Shown here piece after piece: positions 9,066 through 17,593 of a DNA stretch of 64,000 bases. Made by a program: the position numbers and the translations under genes. This DNA is from DASWJZ01 sp963814905 (GTDB lineage Bacteria; Pseudomonadota; Alphaproteobacteria; Rhizobiales; Afifellaceae). Location of the stretch: positions 186,001 through 250,000 of the forward strand of contig CAWFEM010000008.1 in the NCBI GenBank assembly GCA_963814905.1. Reading direction: 5' to 3'. Position 1 is the stretch's first letter. Each line of letters starts with the position of its first letter. The notes under the pieces were generated by a model. It did no database searches and had not been told where the DNA came from. It saw nothing but the letters and a program-made list of their open reading frames with translations.

Positions 9066-10656
9066 TGCGGCCACCGCCGGCTTCGTGGGGATTCGCGTAG
9101 ACGCCCATTCGCCCCACGCGAGCGGAGGCCGCCGCGAGCAGGTTCTCCACCGACAGATCGTGGGCACCGAGCTCCGCAACGACGCGGCCGCGGTCGAAGA
9201 CCAGCGCGCGATGGCAGACCTTGGCGACTTCCTCGAAATCCGTCGAGACGATGATGATCGCCGCGCCTGCCTGCAGAGCGACGTCGAAGAGCCGATAGAT
9301 CTCGGCCTTGGCGCCGACGTCGACGCCCGCCGTCGGATCCTCGAAGATGTAGACCTTGCTCGCTAGGTGAAGCCAGCGTCCCACGACCACCTTCTGCTGG
9401 TTGCCGCCGGAGAGGAGTTCGATGGCGAGGTTCGGATCGTTCGGCCGCAGCCCGACCTTGCGGCCTAGATCCAGGGCCGCGTGGTTCTCGCGGCGCGGCG
9501 GCAGGAAGGAGAAGAGGCCGAGCCCTGCGGCCAGCGGATTGAGGAACAGGTTCTCCCTGACGCTCAGATTGGGCATCACGGATTCGCCGACCCGGTCGGC
9601 GCCGACCATGTTGATGCCGCACGCCATCGCCTGTCCCGGGGAGTCGACGTCCAACGCATCACCGTCGAGCATCGCACTGCCCGATGTTATCGGGAAAAGC
9701 CCGAAGAGGGCGCGGCCGATGCACTCCTGTCCGGCGCCGCGCAGGCCGACGAACCCGACGACTTCGCCGGCATGCAGCGAGCAGTCGACCGGACCGACGT
9801 CCTCTGTGATCATCGCCTTCAAGACGAGGCGCGCCATCCCCTCGCGGTGCGCCGGGCGGCGGAACACTTGCGACGGCTCGCGCCCGACGATCAGCAGGAT
9901 CGTCTCCTCCGGTGTCGTCTCCGACAGACGGCGCTCGCCGGCGACGCGGCCGTCGCGCAGCACGACCATGCGGTCGGCGATCTCGAATACTTCGTCAAGC
10001 CGGTGCGAGACGTAGATCATCCCGACACCGCGATCGCGCAGTCTGCGAAGCGCGGAGAAGAGCCGCACCACCTCGTCGGCGGGGAGACTCGCGGTCGGCT
10101 CGTCGAGCACCAGAATCTCCGCCTCGGCGGCCAAAGCGCGTGCGATCGCGACGAGCGATTTCTCGGTCCGGGTGAGGCTCTCGATGCGCACGTCCGGATC
10201 GATGTCGGCGCCGAGGATCTCAAGCGCCGCCGCCGCGCGTTCGCGGGCCGCGCGCCAGTTCACCATGCCGATCCGCCGCGGATAGCCGAGCGTGAGGCAG
10301 ATATTCTCGGCGACCGTCATCCAATCGATCAGCCCGAGGTCCTGATGGATGAAGGAGATCGGCAGACGGCGGAGCATATGCGCGGCATCGCGGCCGCGAT
10401 ATTTAACCGCGCCGTCGTCGAGCGTGTAGACGTTTGCAAGGATCTTGATGAGCGTGGATTTGCCGGCGCCGTTCTCACCCAGGAGAGCGACGATCTCGCC
10501 GGCGCCGACCTGTAGGCCGACCTGGTCGAGCGCCCGCGTCCCGCCGAACTGCTTGGAGATGTCGTGCATCACCAGAAGCGGCTCGCCGCGGTTCGCGGCC
10601 GCGCCGGCGTCGCTGCTTACGCTGGTTGACCCAACGGGCCGCCCTTCGCCATCCAC
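9052..10656 (-). CDS. Sugar ABC transporter ATP-binding protein, two tandem ABC domains (RbsA/XylG type)
   Basis: A 534-residue fused double ATPase. The first domain has Walker A GENGAGKST and Walker B ILVLDEPTA, but its signature region reads LTRTEKS instead of LSGGQ. The second domain has the degenerate P-loop usual in this family (GLRGAGQE) and an intact LSGGNQQKVVVGRWL signature. It energises uptake with the permease at 7956-9065. The GTG at 10656 is chosen because AGGAG lies eight bases before it; an ATG at 10707 would add 17 residues of unlikely sequence. It is the first gene of the minus-strand block and faces the GntR regulator. Confidence 0.87.
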   Translation of the reverse strand: MDGEGRPVGSTSVSSDAGAAANRGEPLLVMHDISKQFGGTRALDQVGLQVGAGEIVALLGENGAGKSTLIKILANVYTLDDGAVKYRGRDAAHMLRRLPISFIHQDLGLIDWMTVAENICLTLGYPRRIGMVNWRAARERAAAALEILGADIDPDVRIESLTRTEKSLVAIARALAAEAEILVLDEPTASLPADEVVRLFSALRRLRDRGVGMIYVSHRLDEVFEIADRMVVLRDGRVAGERRLSETTPEETILLIVGREPSQVFRRPAHREGMARLVLKAMITEDVGPVDCSLHAGEVVGFVGLRGAGQECIGRALFGLFPITSGSAMLDGDALDVDSPGQAMACGINMVGADRVGESVMPNLSVRENLFLNPLAAGLGLFSFLPPRRENHAALDLGRKVGLRPNDPNLAIELLSGGNQQKVVVGRWLHLASKVYIFEDPTAGVDVGAKAEIYRLFDVALQAGAAIIIVSTDFEEVAKVCHRALVFDRGRVVAELGAHDLSVENLLAAASARVGRMGVYANPHEAGGGRNAVH

Positions 10657-10955
10657 CCGGCTCACTCCTCCCGTCCCCGGTTCGCCTAGTCGACCGAAGC
10701 CCCGCATACGCAGTCAGGCTTGGGTTCTGAACCCCAGCAACATCCGCTGAAGATGACAGAGGCGTCTGCGTCTCACGCAGAGCCAGGCAAATTCCGAGTC
10801 TAATTCACGGCGACAGTCGTCGCTTCACACTAGATTTAACGTAAGGAAATCAGTAAAGGTGTCAATCTGATTTTTGGGCGATGTCGCTGAGATTCCCGCC
10901 GCGGTGCGGGGCCAGCGGCGGTTTCTCGCTAAAGGCGCGCAAGCGAAGGAGCGGT
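10657..10955. promoter_or_regulatory. Divergent control region between sugar ABC operon and GntR regulator
   Basis: This 299-base spacer separates the ABC operon (leftward) from the GntR gene (rightward). It holds two inverted repeats: TCTGCG-N5-CGCAGA at 10765-10781 and AAATCAG-N13-CTGATTT at 10847-10873. The stretch around 10828-10870 is clearly AT-richer than its surroundings (for example TAGATTTAACGTAAGGAAA), suiting a promoter. FadR-type regulators often bind palindromes in their own divergent promoter, so either repeat could be the operator. Both assignments are inference; arms of six and seven bases can arise by chance. Confidence 0.4.
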
Positions 10956-11750
10956 ATGCCACCACAATCTGTCAGACAACTTTTCCGAGAGGACCTGACA
11001 AGCGATTGGGACGCGCTGCCGCCGGGCGCACGCCTCGGTGACCGGCTCTGCCAGCGAATGGTCACTTTGATCGAACGTGGCGAGTTCAGCGAGGGCGGAC
11101 GGCTTCCGGCGGAGAGCGAGCTCGCCTTGCGCTTCGGGGTGTCGCGCCCGGTGATCCGGGAAGCGTTGTCGCGCCTGCGAATGATGGGGGTCATCATTTC
11201 GCGCAAGGGGTCGGGAAGCTACGTGCAGAAGCGCGCCAGCCCGCCCTCGGACGTGCCGGCGATCGGGTTCGGTCCGGTCAGCAGCCTGGCGCAGGTGCGT
11301 AAGTGTTACGAGTTTCGGATGAGCTTCGAGGGCGATGCGGCGTATTACGCGGCGCAGAACCGCACCGCCGAAACGCTGCTTCCCATGAAGGACGCGCTCG
11401 ATCGGATGGCGCGCGCGGTCAACGAAGGCGCGCTCGGCATGAGCGCCGACCTGGAATTCCATTTCGCCGTTGCCCGCGCGTCCGGGAACGAGTTCTTCGA
11501 GGCGGTGATGGAGGCGATGCGGACGCCTTTGGAGTTCGCCGTCAATCTCGCGCGCAGCCTGACGCTGACGCGGCCGCTCGAGCACCTGCTGACGGTGCAG
11601 GCTGAACACGTCGCCATGTTCGACGCGATCGAAGCCGGGGACAGGGAGGCCGCTCGTCTCGCGATGCGAACGCACATCGGGAATGCGTGCGAGCGGGTCT
11701 TCGAGGGGCCGGGCAAAGGCCAGGGCGAACCGGAGGCCGACGCAAAATGA
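10956..11750 (+). CDS. GntR-family transcriptional regulator, FadR subfamily (FCD domain)
   Basis: A 264-residue DNA-binding protein. A winged helix-turn-helix occupies about residues 27-90, with the GntR core LPAESELALRFGVSRPVIREAL. The C-terminal FCD effector domain (about 110-245) carries the D-x3-H pattern in SADLEFHFAVA and later histidines (AEHVAMFDAI, RTHIGNA) that bind a metal in this family. FCD regulators usually respond to organic acids or sugar acids. The ATG at 10956 is preferred over one at 10881 because AAGGAG stands four bases before it. It is followed by a 2-hydroxyacid dehydrogenase and faces the sugar ABC operon, so it probably controls one or both. Confidence 0.88.
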   Translation: MPPQSVRQLFREDLTSDWDALPPGARLGDRLCQRMVTLIERGEFSEGGRLPAESELALRFGVSRPVIREALSRLRMMGVIISRKGSGSYVQKRASPPSDVPAIGFGPVSSLAQVRKCYEFRMSFEGDAAYYAAQNRTAETLLPMKDALDRMARAVNEGALGMSADLEFHFAVARASGNEFFEAVMEAMRTPLEFAVNLARSLTLTRPLEHLLTVQAEHVAMFDAIEAGDREAARLAMRTHIGNACERVFEGPGKGQGEPEADAK

Positions 11751-11763
11751 GCGTCCGAAACGC

Positions 11764-12741
11764 GTGAGCCTGCCCCGCGTCTTCGTTCCGCATCCGATCC
11801 ACGCTGACGGGCTTGCCAGGCTGGCGGAGCATTTCGTCGTCGATGCCCCGCTCAGCCAGGATGAGGACGAGCAGTGGCTGTCGTTCTCTATGGCCGACGC
11901 GGTCGTCGTCAGAAATATCGGGATCGACGCCGAGCTGATCGCGGCGCTTCCACGTCTCAGGGTGATCGCCAAGCACGGGGCCGGGGTCGACAACATCGAC
12001 ATCGCCGCGGCGACCGCGCGCGGTATCGTCGTCGCGAGCGTTCCCGGCGGCAATGCGGATGCCGTCGCGGAGGCGACCGTGACCATGATGCTCGCCGCAC
12101 TGCGGCGTGTTCCGGCCGTGCATGAAATGGTCGTCGGCGGGCGCTACGCGGCGCGCTGGGAGCTGCAATACGAACAGCTCCTCGATCGGACTCTGGGGCT
12201 TGTGGGAATCGGGAATATAGGCGCGCGCGTCGCGCGTATATGCGCGAGCGGGTTCAGGATGCGCGTGCTGGCCTACGATCCGGGGCTCTCAGAAGCGGCC
12301 GTCAAGGAGCGCGGGGCGGAGAAGGTGGGGAGCCTCGAAGCACTCCTGTCGGCGTCCGACGCCGTCTCCCTGCATGTGCCGCTGACGGCGGAGACCCGCC
12401 ACATCATCGGCCGGGAAGAGCTGAAGGCCATGAAGCCGACCGCGATTCTCGTCAACGCGGCGCGGGGGCCGCTCATCGACGAGCGCGCGCTGGCGGAGGC
12501 TTTGCACGACGGACGGATCGGCGGCGCGGCGCTCGACGTCTTCGAGGTCGAGCCCCCGGCACCGGACAATCCGATCCTGACGGCGCCAAACGTCGTGCTT
12601 TCGCCCCACACCGCCGGCAACACGGTGGCGGCGGCGCGCACGCTTGCGCTCGCATCGGCCGACATTGCGATCTCCGTCCTCTGCGGCCGCCGGCCGGAGG
12701 GATTTCTCAATCCCGAGGTCTGGGAGCGACGGCGAAAATAG
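11764..12741 (+). CDS. D-isomer-specific 2-hydroxyacid dehydrogenase
   Basis: A 325-residue NAD(P)-dependent dehydrogenase that interconverts a 2-hydroxyacid and its 2-oxoacid. The cofactor motif GxGxxG is at 148-153 (GIGNIG). The catalytic residues fall at family spacing: R234 in NAARG, E263 in FEVEPP and H282 in SPHTAG. It resembles phosphoglycerate and hydroxypyruvate dehydrogenases but lacks the C-terminal ACT domain of SerA. The GTG at 11764 is used; an earlier in-frame ATG at 11683 lies inside the regulator gene. The start is 13 bases after the GntR stop, so the two are probably co-transcribed. Confidence 0.88.
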   Translation: MSLPRVFVPHPIHADGLARLAEHFVVDAPLSQDEDEQWLSFSMADAVVVRNIGIDAELIAALPRLRVIAKHGAGVDNIDIAAATARGIVVASVPGGNADAVAEATVTMMLAALRRVPAVHEMVVGGRYAARWELQYEQLLDRTLGLVGIGNIGARVARICASGFRMRVLAYDPGLSEAAVKERGAEKVGSLEALLSASDAVSLHVPLTAETRHIIGREELKAMKPTAILVNAARGPLIDERALAEALHDGRIGGAALDVFEVEPPAPDNPILTAPNVVLSPHTAGNTVAAARTLALASADIAISVLCGRRPEGFLNPEVWERRRK

Positions 12742-12831
12742 CATCCGGGCGACAGCCGATCGGCGGCGAGAACACGGGCTCCGGCGGGACTTTCCCGCGG
12801 CGCCTCCGAAAGAGAATCCTGCGGGAGAGCC

Positions 12832-13785
12832 ATGGGTGAGATTCTCGGCATCGTCCTGCCGGTCTTCGGGCTGATCGGCATCGGGGCGGCGGTCGCGTGG
12901 ATGAAGCTTCTCGGCGAGGCTTCGGGCGAAGCTCTGTCGGAATTCGTCTTCGTCGTCGCGATCCCGCTCCTGATCTTCCGCATCATGGCAACCGCGGATT
13001 TGGGCGGCGTCTCGGCATGGCGTCTCTGGCTCGCGTTCTTCGCCGCCTTCGCCGTCGTCTGGATCGCCGGCACCGTGCTGACGCGCCGCTTCTTCGGCCG
13101 GGATGCGCGCGCCGGGCTCGTGGCTGGACTGGCCGCAGCCTACGGGAATACCACGCTGATCGGCATTCCGCTCGCATTCGCCGCCTTCGGAGCGGAGGGA
13201 TCGGTTCCGATGGCTCTCATCGTCGCCGTGCAGCTTCCGGTGATGATGACCGCCGTGGCGCTTCTGATGGTGCGGGCCGAGCGAGACGACAATACCAAGC
13301 CGGCGGCTCCGCGGGTCGGCGCGCTCCTTCGTTCGATCGCGGAGAACCTGGTGCGCAATCCGATCGTTATCGGCCTCGCCGCCGGCCTGGCGTGGCGCCT
13401 TTCGGGCGTCCCGCTTTCCGGCCTGCCGGCCGATTTGGTGAACCGCCTTGCCGACGTCGCGGGCACCCTGGCGCTCTTCGCGCTGGGGATGACGCTCAAG
13501 CGATACGGCATCCGGGGAAATGTTTCCGCGGGCTTCGCGCTCACGGTCCTCAAGCTCCTGGCGATGCCGGCGCTTCTCCTTCTTTTCGCGCGCCTCGTCG
13601 GTCTTCCGCCGGTTGCCGCCAAGGTCGCCGTCATCGCCGCAGCCTGCCCGACCGGCGTGACGCCGTTCCTGGTCGCCGGCCGGTTCCGCACAGGCGAGGG
13701 TCTCGCATCGACCACGATCACGCTGTCGACGGCGCTCGCGGTCGTGTCCGCGGCGCTTTGGCTCAACGTCATCGGCTGGCTCTAG
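12832..13785 (+). CDS. AEC-family permease (auxin efflux carrier / malate permease type)
   Basis: A 317-residue membrane protein with about ten hydrophobic segments, laid out as two five-helix halves. The first half contains AAYGNTTLIGIPLAFAAFG and the second AAACPTGVTPFLVAGRF, the two crossover regions where AEC transporters have their conserved Asn and Pro-rich breaks. Family members carry organic acids such as malate or malonate, or auxin. GGGAGAG precedes the ATG at 12832. Sitting after a hydroxyacid dehydrogenase and before an RraA-like protein, it may move a carboxylate intermediate. That role is inferred from position. Confidence 0.82.
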   Translation: MGEILGIVLPVFGLIGIGAAVAWMKLLGEASGEALSEFVFVVAIPLLIFRIMATADLGGVSAWRLWLAFFAAFAVVWIAGTVLTRRFFGRDARAGLVAGLAAAYGNTTLIGIPLAFAAFGAEGSVPMALIVAVQLPVMMTAVALLMVRAERDDNTKPAAPRVGALLRSIAENLVRNPIVIGLAAGLAWRLSGVPLSGLPADLVNRLADVAGTLALFALGMTLKRYGIRGNVSAGFALTVLKLLAMPALLLLFARLVGLPPVAAKVAVIAAACPTGVTPFLVAGRFRTGEGLASTTITLSTALAVVSAALWLNVIGWL

Positions 13786-13806
13786 CGGCGCGGGGCCGCT
13801 TCTCCG

Positions 13807-14508
13807 CTATTTCGGCTTGGACGCGAGGTAGCGGTCCTTGGTCTCCGCGTTCATGGGGTAAAGGCCGGGGAGGGACGCGCCCTTCTCCACCTCCGCCACG
13901 ATCCACGCCTCCATGCGCTCCTGTTCGGGCGCCTCCGCCAGCACTTCGTCCACGAGCGCCTGCGGGATGACGACTGCGCCGTCCCCGTCGAGAACGACGA
14001 TGTCGTCGGGCATCACCGCGACCCCACCGCAGCCGATCGGCTCCTGCCAGCCGACAAAAGTCAGCGCGGCGACCGAAGGCGGCGCTGCGCCGCCCTGGCA
14101 CCAAACGGGGAGGCCGGTCTCCTTCACGCCGGCGAGATCGCGCACCATGCCGTCGGTGACCAATGCCGCCACCTGGCGCTTGACCATGCGGGCGCAGAGG
14201 ATGTCGCCGAATATCCCGGCATCCGTCACGCCCCTCGCGTCGGCGACCACCACGCAATCCGGCGGCATGGCCTCGATCGCTGCGCGCGTGGAGGTGGGCG
14301 AGGACCACGACGCGGGGGTCGCAAGATCCTCGCGCGCCGGCACGAAGCGGAGCGTGAAGACGCTGCCGACCACGCGCGGCTGATTTGGGTGCAGCGCCTG
14401 CGGACCGCGCATCCAGATATTGCGCAGCCCCTTCTTCAGCAGGACCGTCGTTATCGTCGCGGTCGAGGTCTGGGCGAGAATTTCTTTCACGTCCGGATTG
14501 AGCGGCAT
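13807..14508 (-). CDS. RraA-like protein (4-hydroxy-4-methyl-2-oxoglutarate aldolase fold)
   Basis: A 233-residue protein of the RraA/HMG-aldolase family. The diagnostic pieces are the substrate and metal site region DGMVRDLAGVKETGLPVWCQG (the equivalent of GGIRDxxxIxxxGFPVF) and the late strand DIVVLDGDGAVVIPQ. Members are either divalent-metal 2-oxoacid aldolases or decarboxylases, or regulators of RNase E; the metabolic setting favours an enzyme. The ATG at 14508 has AGAAGG ahead of it; an upstream ATG at 14598 adds 30 residues that do not look native. It converges on the AEC carrier gene. Confidence 0.8.
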   Translation of the reverse strand: MPLNPDVKEILAQTSTATITTVLLKKGLRNIWMRGPQALHPNQPRVVGSVFTLRFVPAREDLATPASWSSPTSTRAAIEAMPPDCVVVADARGVTDAGIFGDILCARMVKRQVAALVTDGMVRDLAGVKETGLPVWCQGGAAPPSVAALTFVGWQEPIGCGGVAVMPDDIVVLDGDGAVVIPQALVDEVLAEAPEQERMEAWIVAEVEKGASLPGLYPMNAETKDRYLASKPK

Positions 14509-14786
14509 GGCCCTTCTTCTTTCAAAAGTCGGCGAGGTCGACGCCGGGCACCAATAGCTTTGGAAAGCATGGCGGGTCCAGTCGTGGGGGAGCGGCATCG
14601 TCTCCGGCCCTTGTCACCGGGAAGCACCGTCTCGCGTCATGGGAGGGTTAAGAGCCGGATTCGGCGGAACACCGCGCCTTGTGGACGAAGCGTCGTGCAA
14701 GCCGGCGAAGAACGGTCGCGTCTCGCGATTGACCGGACTTCTCTCCACGGCGCAATATCATCGCAGGTTGCGGTGAGGAGGAGGCC

Positions 14787-16616
14787 ATGCTCGGGAGACT
14801 GGCCGAGGCGTTGTTCGCGCAGATCAATCGCGTGCGCGTTTGGCACCGGCTGCCATTCCTGCCGTTGCGTATCGCTAATCTCCTGATCATCCGTCGCGGC
14901 CTGCGCCGCCTCAACCTTCACGATACGCAACGCGGCGGCTTTCCGCGGCCCGAGAACGACGTCGGGCCGGAGTTGTATCGCGTCGGCCGCACGGTCGATG
15001 GCAGCTACAACGATCTCGCCACACCCGCGATGGGCATGCGCGGCATGCGCTTCGGCCGCAACGCCCCCGTCGACAGCCTCAAGATCCCGACGGCGCGCGA
15101 CATCATGGAGCCGAACCCGCGCGAGGTGAGCCGCCGGCTCCTGGCGCGGCGTAACGGCGAGTTCCACGCCGTCCCCTATTTGAACGTCTTCGCCGCCGCC
15201 TGGCTGCAATTCCAGACGCATGACTGGTTCGGCCATCCGCGCGACGATCAGAATCCGCATGAGATCCCGCTTGCCGACGGCGACGAATGGCCGAGCGCGG
15301 AGCGCAAGATCCGCTTCGGCCGGTCGCAGCCCGACAAGGAAGCCTATGCAGATCGCGGTCTGCCGCCGGCCTTCGTGAACACCGAATCGCACTGGTGGGA
15401 TTGCGGCCAAGTCTACGGCAAGGATGAAACGCGTCAGCAGGCACTGCGCACCGGGGTGGAGGGCAAGCTCAAGGTCGGGTCGGACGGTCGGCTCGAAAAA
15501 GAGGCGACGGGGCTTGAGCTGACCGGCGTCAACGACAATTGGTGGGTCGGTCTGTCGCTGCTCCACACGCTCTTCACGCGCGAGCACAATGCGATCTGCG
15601 ACCGGCTGATCGCGGCCTATCCGTCGCGCCGCGGCGACGACGAATGGCTCTACCAGAAGGCGAGGCTCGTCACCATCGCCGTGATCGCCAAGATTCACAC
15701 CGTCGAATGGACGCCGGCGCTCCTGAACAACCCGACCATGCGCTTCGCCATGCGCGCCAATTGGTGGGGCGCCTTCGGCGAGACCTTCTACCGCGAGCGC
15801 GGGCGCGTCACCCAGGGCGAGACGCTGCAGGGGATTCCGGGCTCCGTGACCGATCACCACACCGCGCCCTATTCGCTGACCGAGGAGTTCGTCGCCGTCT
15901 ACCGGATGCATCCCCTGATGCCGGATGTCTTCGATTTCCGCTCGCTTGCCGACGATTCGCCGATACGCGGCGCCGAAGCGCTCGATTTTCGCGGTGTCTC
16001 CGGCAAGCGCACCGTCGACCTTTACGAGCGCATGTCGCAGGCCGACGCCGCCTATTCGCTCGGCACCCGCAATCCCGGCCAGGTCAGGCTGCGCAATTAT
16101 CCGAGCGGGCTCTCGCACTTCGAGCGGCAGGATTCCCTTTCGGGCACGGAGAGCAGCGACTTCTTCGATCTCGGGACCGTCGACGTCGTGCGCGACCGCG
16201 AGCGCGGCATCCCGCGCTACAACGATTTCCGCCGCATGCTGCGCATGCCGCCTTTCGAGACGATCGATCAGATCACGTCGAACAAGGAATGGGCGGCGGA
16301 GATCGGCGCCGTCTACGGCGGCGACGTGGAGAAGGTAGACACCATCGTCGGACTTCTCGCCGAGGACCTGCCGGAAGGCTTTGGCTTCTCCGACACGGCG
16401 TTCCGCATCTTCATCGTGATGGCATCGCGGCGGCTGAAGAGCGACCGCTTCTTCACCGTCGACTTCACCTCCGATATGTACACGCCGGAAGGCATGGACT
16501 GGATCAATCGCACCTTCATGACGGATGTGCTTTTGCGCCATATGCCGGAGCTTGAGCCGGCGCTGCGCGGGGTAAAGAACGCGTTCTTCAAATGGCGGGA
16601 AGCGAAACCGCAGTAA
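14787..16616 (+). CDS. Alpha-dioxygenase-like haem peroxidase (animal-type peroxidase superfamily)
   Basis: A 609-residue protein resembling plant pathogen-inducible oxygenases, which add O2 to the alpha carbon of fatty acids. The likely distal haem histidine is H145 in QFQTHDWFGHP. The motif SHWWDCGQVYG (201-211) is close to the WWDGSQIYG of plant alpha-DOX. VYRMHPLMPD (371-380) supplies Y372 and H375, matching the spacing of the catalytic tyrosine and proximal haem histidine in that family. LHTLFTREHNAICD (259-272) and ASRRLKSDRFFT (546-557) are further matches. No signal peptide is clear, though residues 25-36 are hydrophobic. AGGAGGAGG precedes the ATG. It begins a cluster with an OYE and a di-haem cytochrome. 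Confidence 0.87.
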   Translation: MLGRLAEALFAQINRVRVWHRLPFLPLRIANLLIIRRGLRRLNLHDTQRGGFPRPENDVGPELYRVGRTVDGSYNDLATPAMGMRGMRFGRNAPVDSLKIPTARDIMEPNPREVSRRLLARRNGEFHAVPYLNVFAAAWLQFQTHDWFGHPRDDQNPHEIPLADGDEWPSAERKIRFGRSQPDKEAYADRGLPPAFVNTESHWWDCGQVYGKDETRQQALRTGVEGKLKVGSDGRLEKEATGLELTGVNDNWWVGLSLLHTLFTREHNAICDRLIAAYPSRRGDDEWLYQKARLVTIAVIAKIHTVEWTPALLNNPTMRFAMRANWWGAFGETFYRERGRVTQGETLQGIPGSVTDHHTAPYSLTEEFVAVYRMHPLMPDVFDFRSLADDSPIRGAEALDFRGVSGKRTVDLYERMSQADAAYSLGTRNPGQVRLRNYPSGLSHFERQDSLSGTESSDFFDLGTVDVVRDRERGIPRYNDFRRMLRMPPFETIDQITSNKEWAAEIGAVYGGDVEKVDTIVGLLAEDLPEGFGFSDTAFRIFIVMASRRLKSDRFFTVDFTSDMYTPEGMDWINRTFMTDVLLRHMPELEPALRGVKNAFFKWREAKPQ

Positions 16617-17593
16617 ACGCCGCGCCGCTTGCGGCGGGGTCGGATCGGAACATGGCTCGACATTTGCGGATACCGGGCTTGGCTGATCTCTTCACCGCCG
16701 ATGAGGCGGGGTCGATCCGCACGCTCGACGCGCATCCGCGCATCGATCGCGTCTTCGACCCGGAGGGTCCGCTCCTGACGCGCATCCTGCGCGCGCGCAT
16801 CCGTACAGTCTTCCATATCGACGGCCGGCTCTGGCCCGCCTTCCTGCCGCGCGGCGACGAAGCTCGTCAGAGGGACGGGGAGGCGCTACATGCGCGCCTC
16901 AGCAGCCACGCGCGCCGCAACGCCTTCGACGTCGACGCGCTCGACAGTCTCGCCGCTCTGCTGCTCGCGCCGGACGCCACCCGTCCGGCGATCGGAGAGG
17001 CGATGCAGCAGGCCGTGGGGCGCGCCTTCCATTCCGGATTCCAGGCGACGCCGGAGACCTATGCCGCCGCCGACCGCCTCGCGAACTGGCCGCAGGCCGG
17101 GCCCTTGCGGTCGTTGTGGATGACGCTTTCCGGCTCCATCCAGCGCTCGCGGCGCGTGATCCTGGAGGCGGCGAAGAACGATCCCTATTGCGCCCACGCC
17201 ATCTCGCTGGCGCTTCCGAACATGATCGCGAGCTTCGAGCGGATGCGGGCGCTCCGGCGCGCGACGCCGGACCTGACGGAGATGCGCTCCACGGCCGCGG
17301 CGCTCAGTGTCATACGCGGTCCGCGCACGCTGATCCGCGGCGTGCGGCCGCTCGTGCTTCCCGCCGATCCGCGGCTCGCGCTGCGCCGTCCGAACGTCAA
17401 GATCGACGTGCCGGAGACGAAGAAGCCACTCAGGCGCGGTGCGCTCGTCCGCTTCGATCGCGGCAAGGCGCAAAGCGTCGACCACCGGCTCGTCTTCGCC
17501 GAGGACAATTGGTCGGCCTGCCCGGCGCGCGACTGGGTCCCGGAGCTCTTTGCCGAGATATGGCGGCGCGCCATTCGCCGAGGTGAGCCGTGA
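16592..17593 (+). CDS. Unrecognised 333-residue protein in the alpha-dioxygenase cluster
   Basis: I do not recognise this family. The protein is soluble-looking, rich in Arg and Ala, with no signal peptide or membrane span. Recognisable landmarks are FHIDGRLWPAFLPRGDE near residue 75, a helical middle, a Pro/Arg-rich stretch (RPLVLPADPRLALRRP) and a conserved-looking end, AEDNWSACPARDWVPELFAEIW. The ATG at 16592 overlaps the peroxidase gene by 25 bases; a second ATG at 16652 is an equally credible start and would remove 20 low-complexity residues. Its stop overlaps the next start (GTGA), so it is translationally coupled to the OYE gene and likely takes part in the same pathway. Confidence 0.7.
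   Translation: MAGSETAVNAAPLAAGSDRNMARHLRIPGLADLFTADEAGSIRTLDAHPRIDRVFDPEGPLLTRILRARIRTVFHIDGRLWPAFLPRGDEARQRDGEALHARLSSHARRNAFDVDALDSLAALLLAPDATRPAIGEAMQQAVGRAFHSGFQATPETYAAADRLANWPQAGPLRSLWMTLSGSIQRSRRVILEAAKNDPYCAHAISLALPNMIASFERMRALRRATPDLTEMRSTAAALSVIRGPRTLIRGVRPLVLPADPRLALRRPNVKIDVPETKKPLRRGALVRFDRGKAQSVDHRLVFAEDNWSACPARDWVPELFAEIWRRAIRRGEP

Noticed and set aside
14637..16541. A 634-codon open frame opposite the haem peroxidase gene
   Set aside because: The composition is that of a complementary shadow (rich in Arg, Ala and His), with no domain; the plus-strand gene has clear catalytic motifs.
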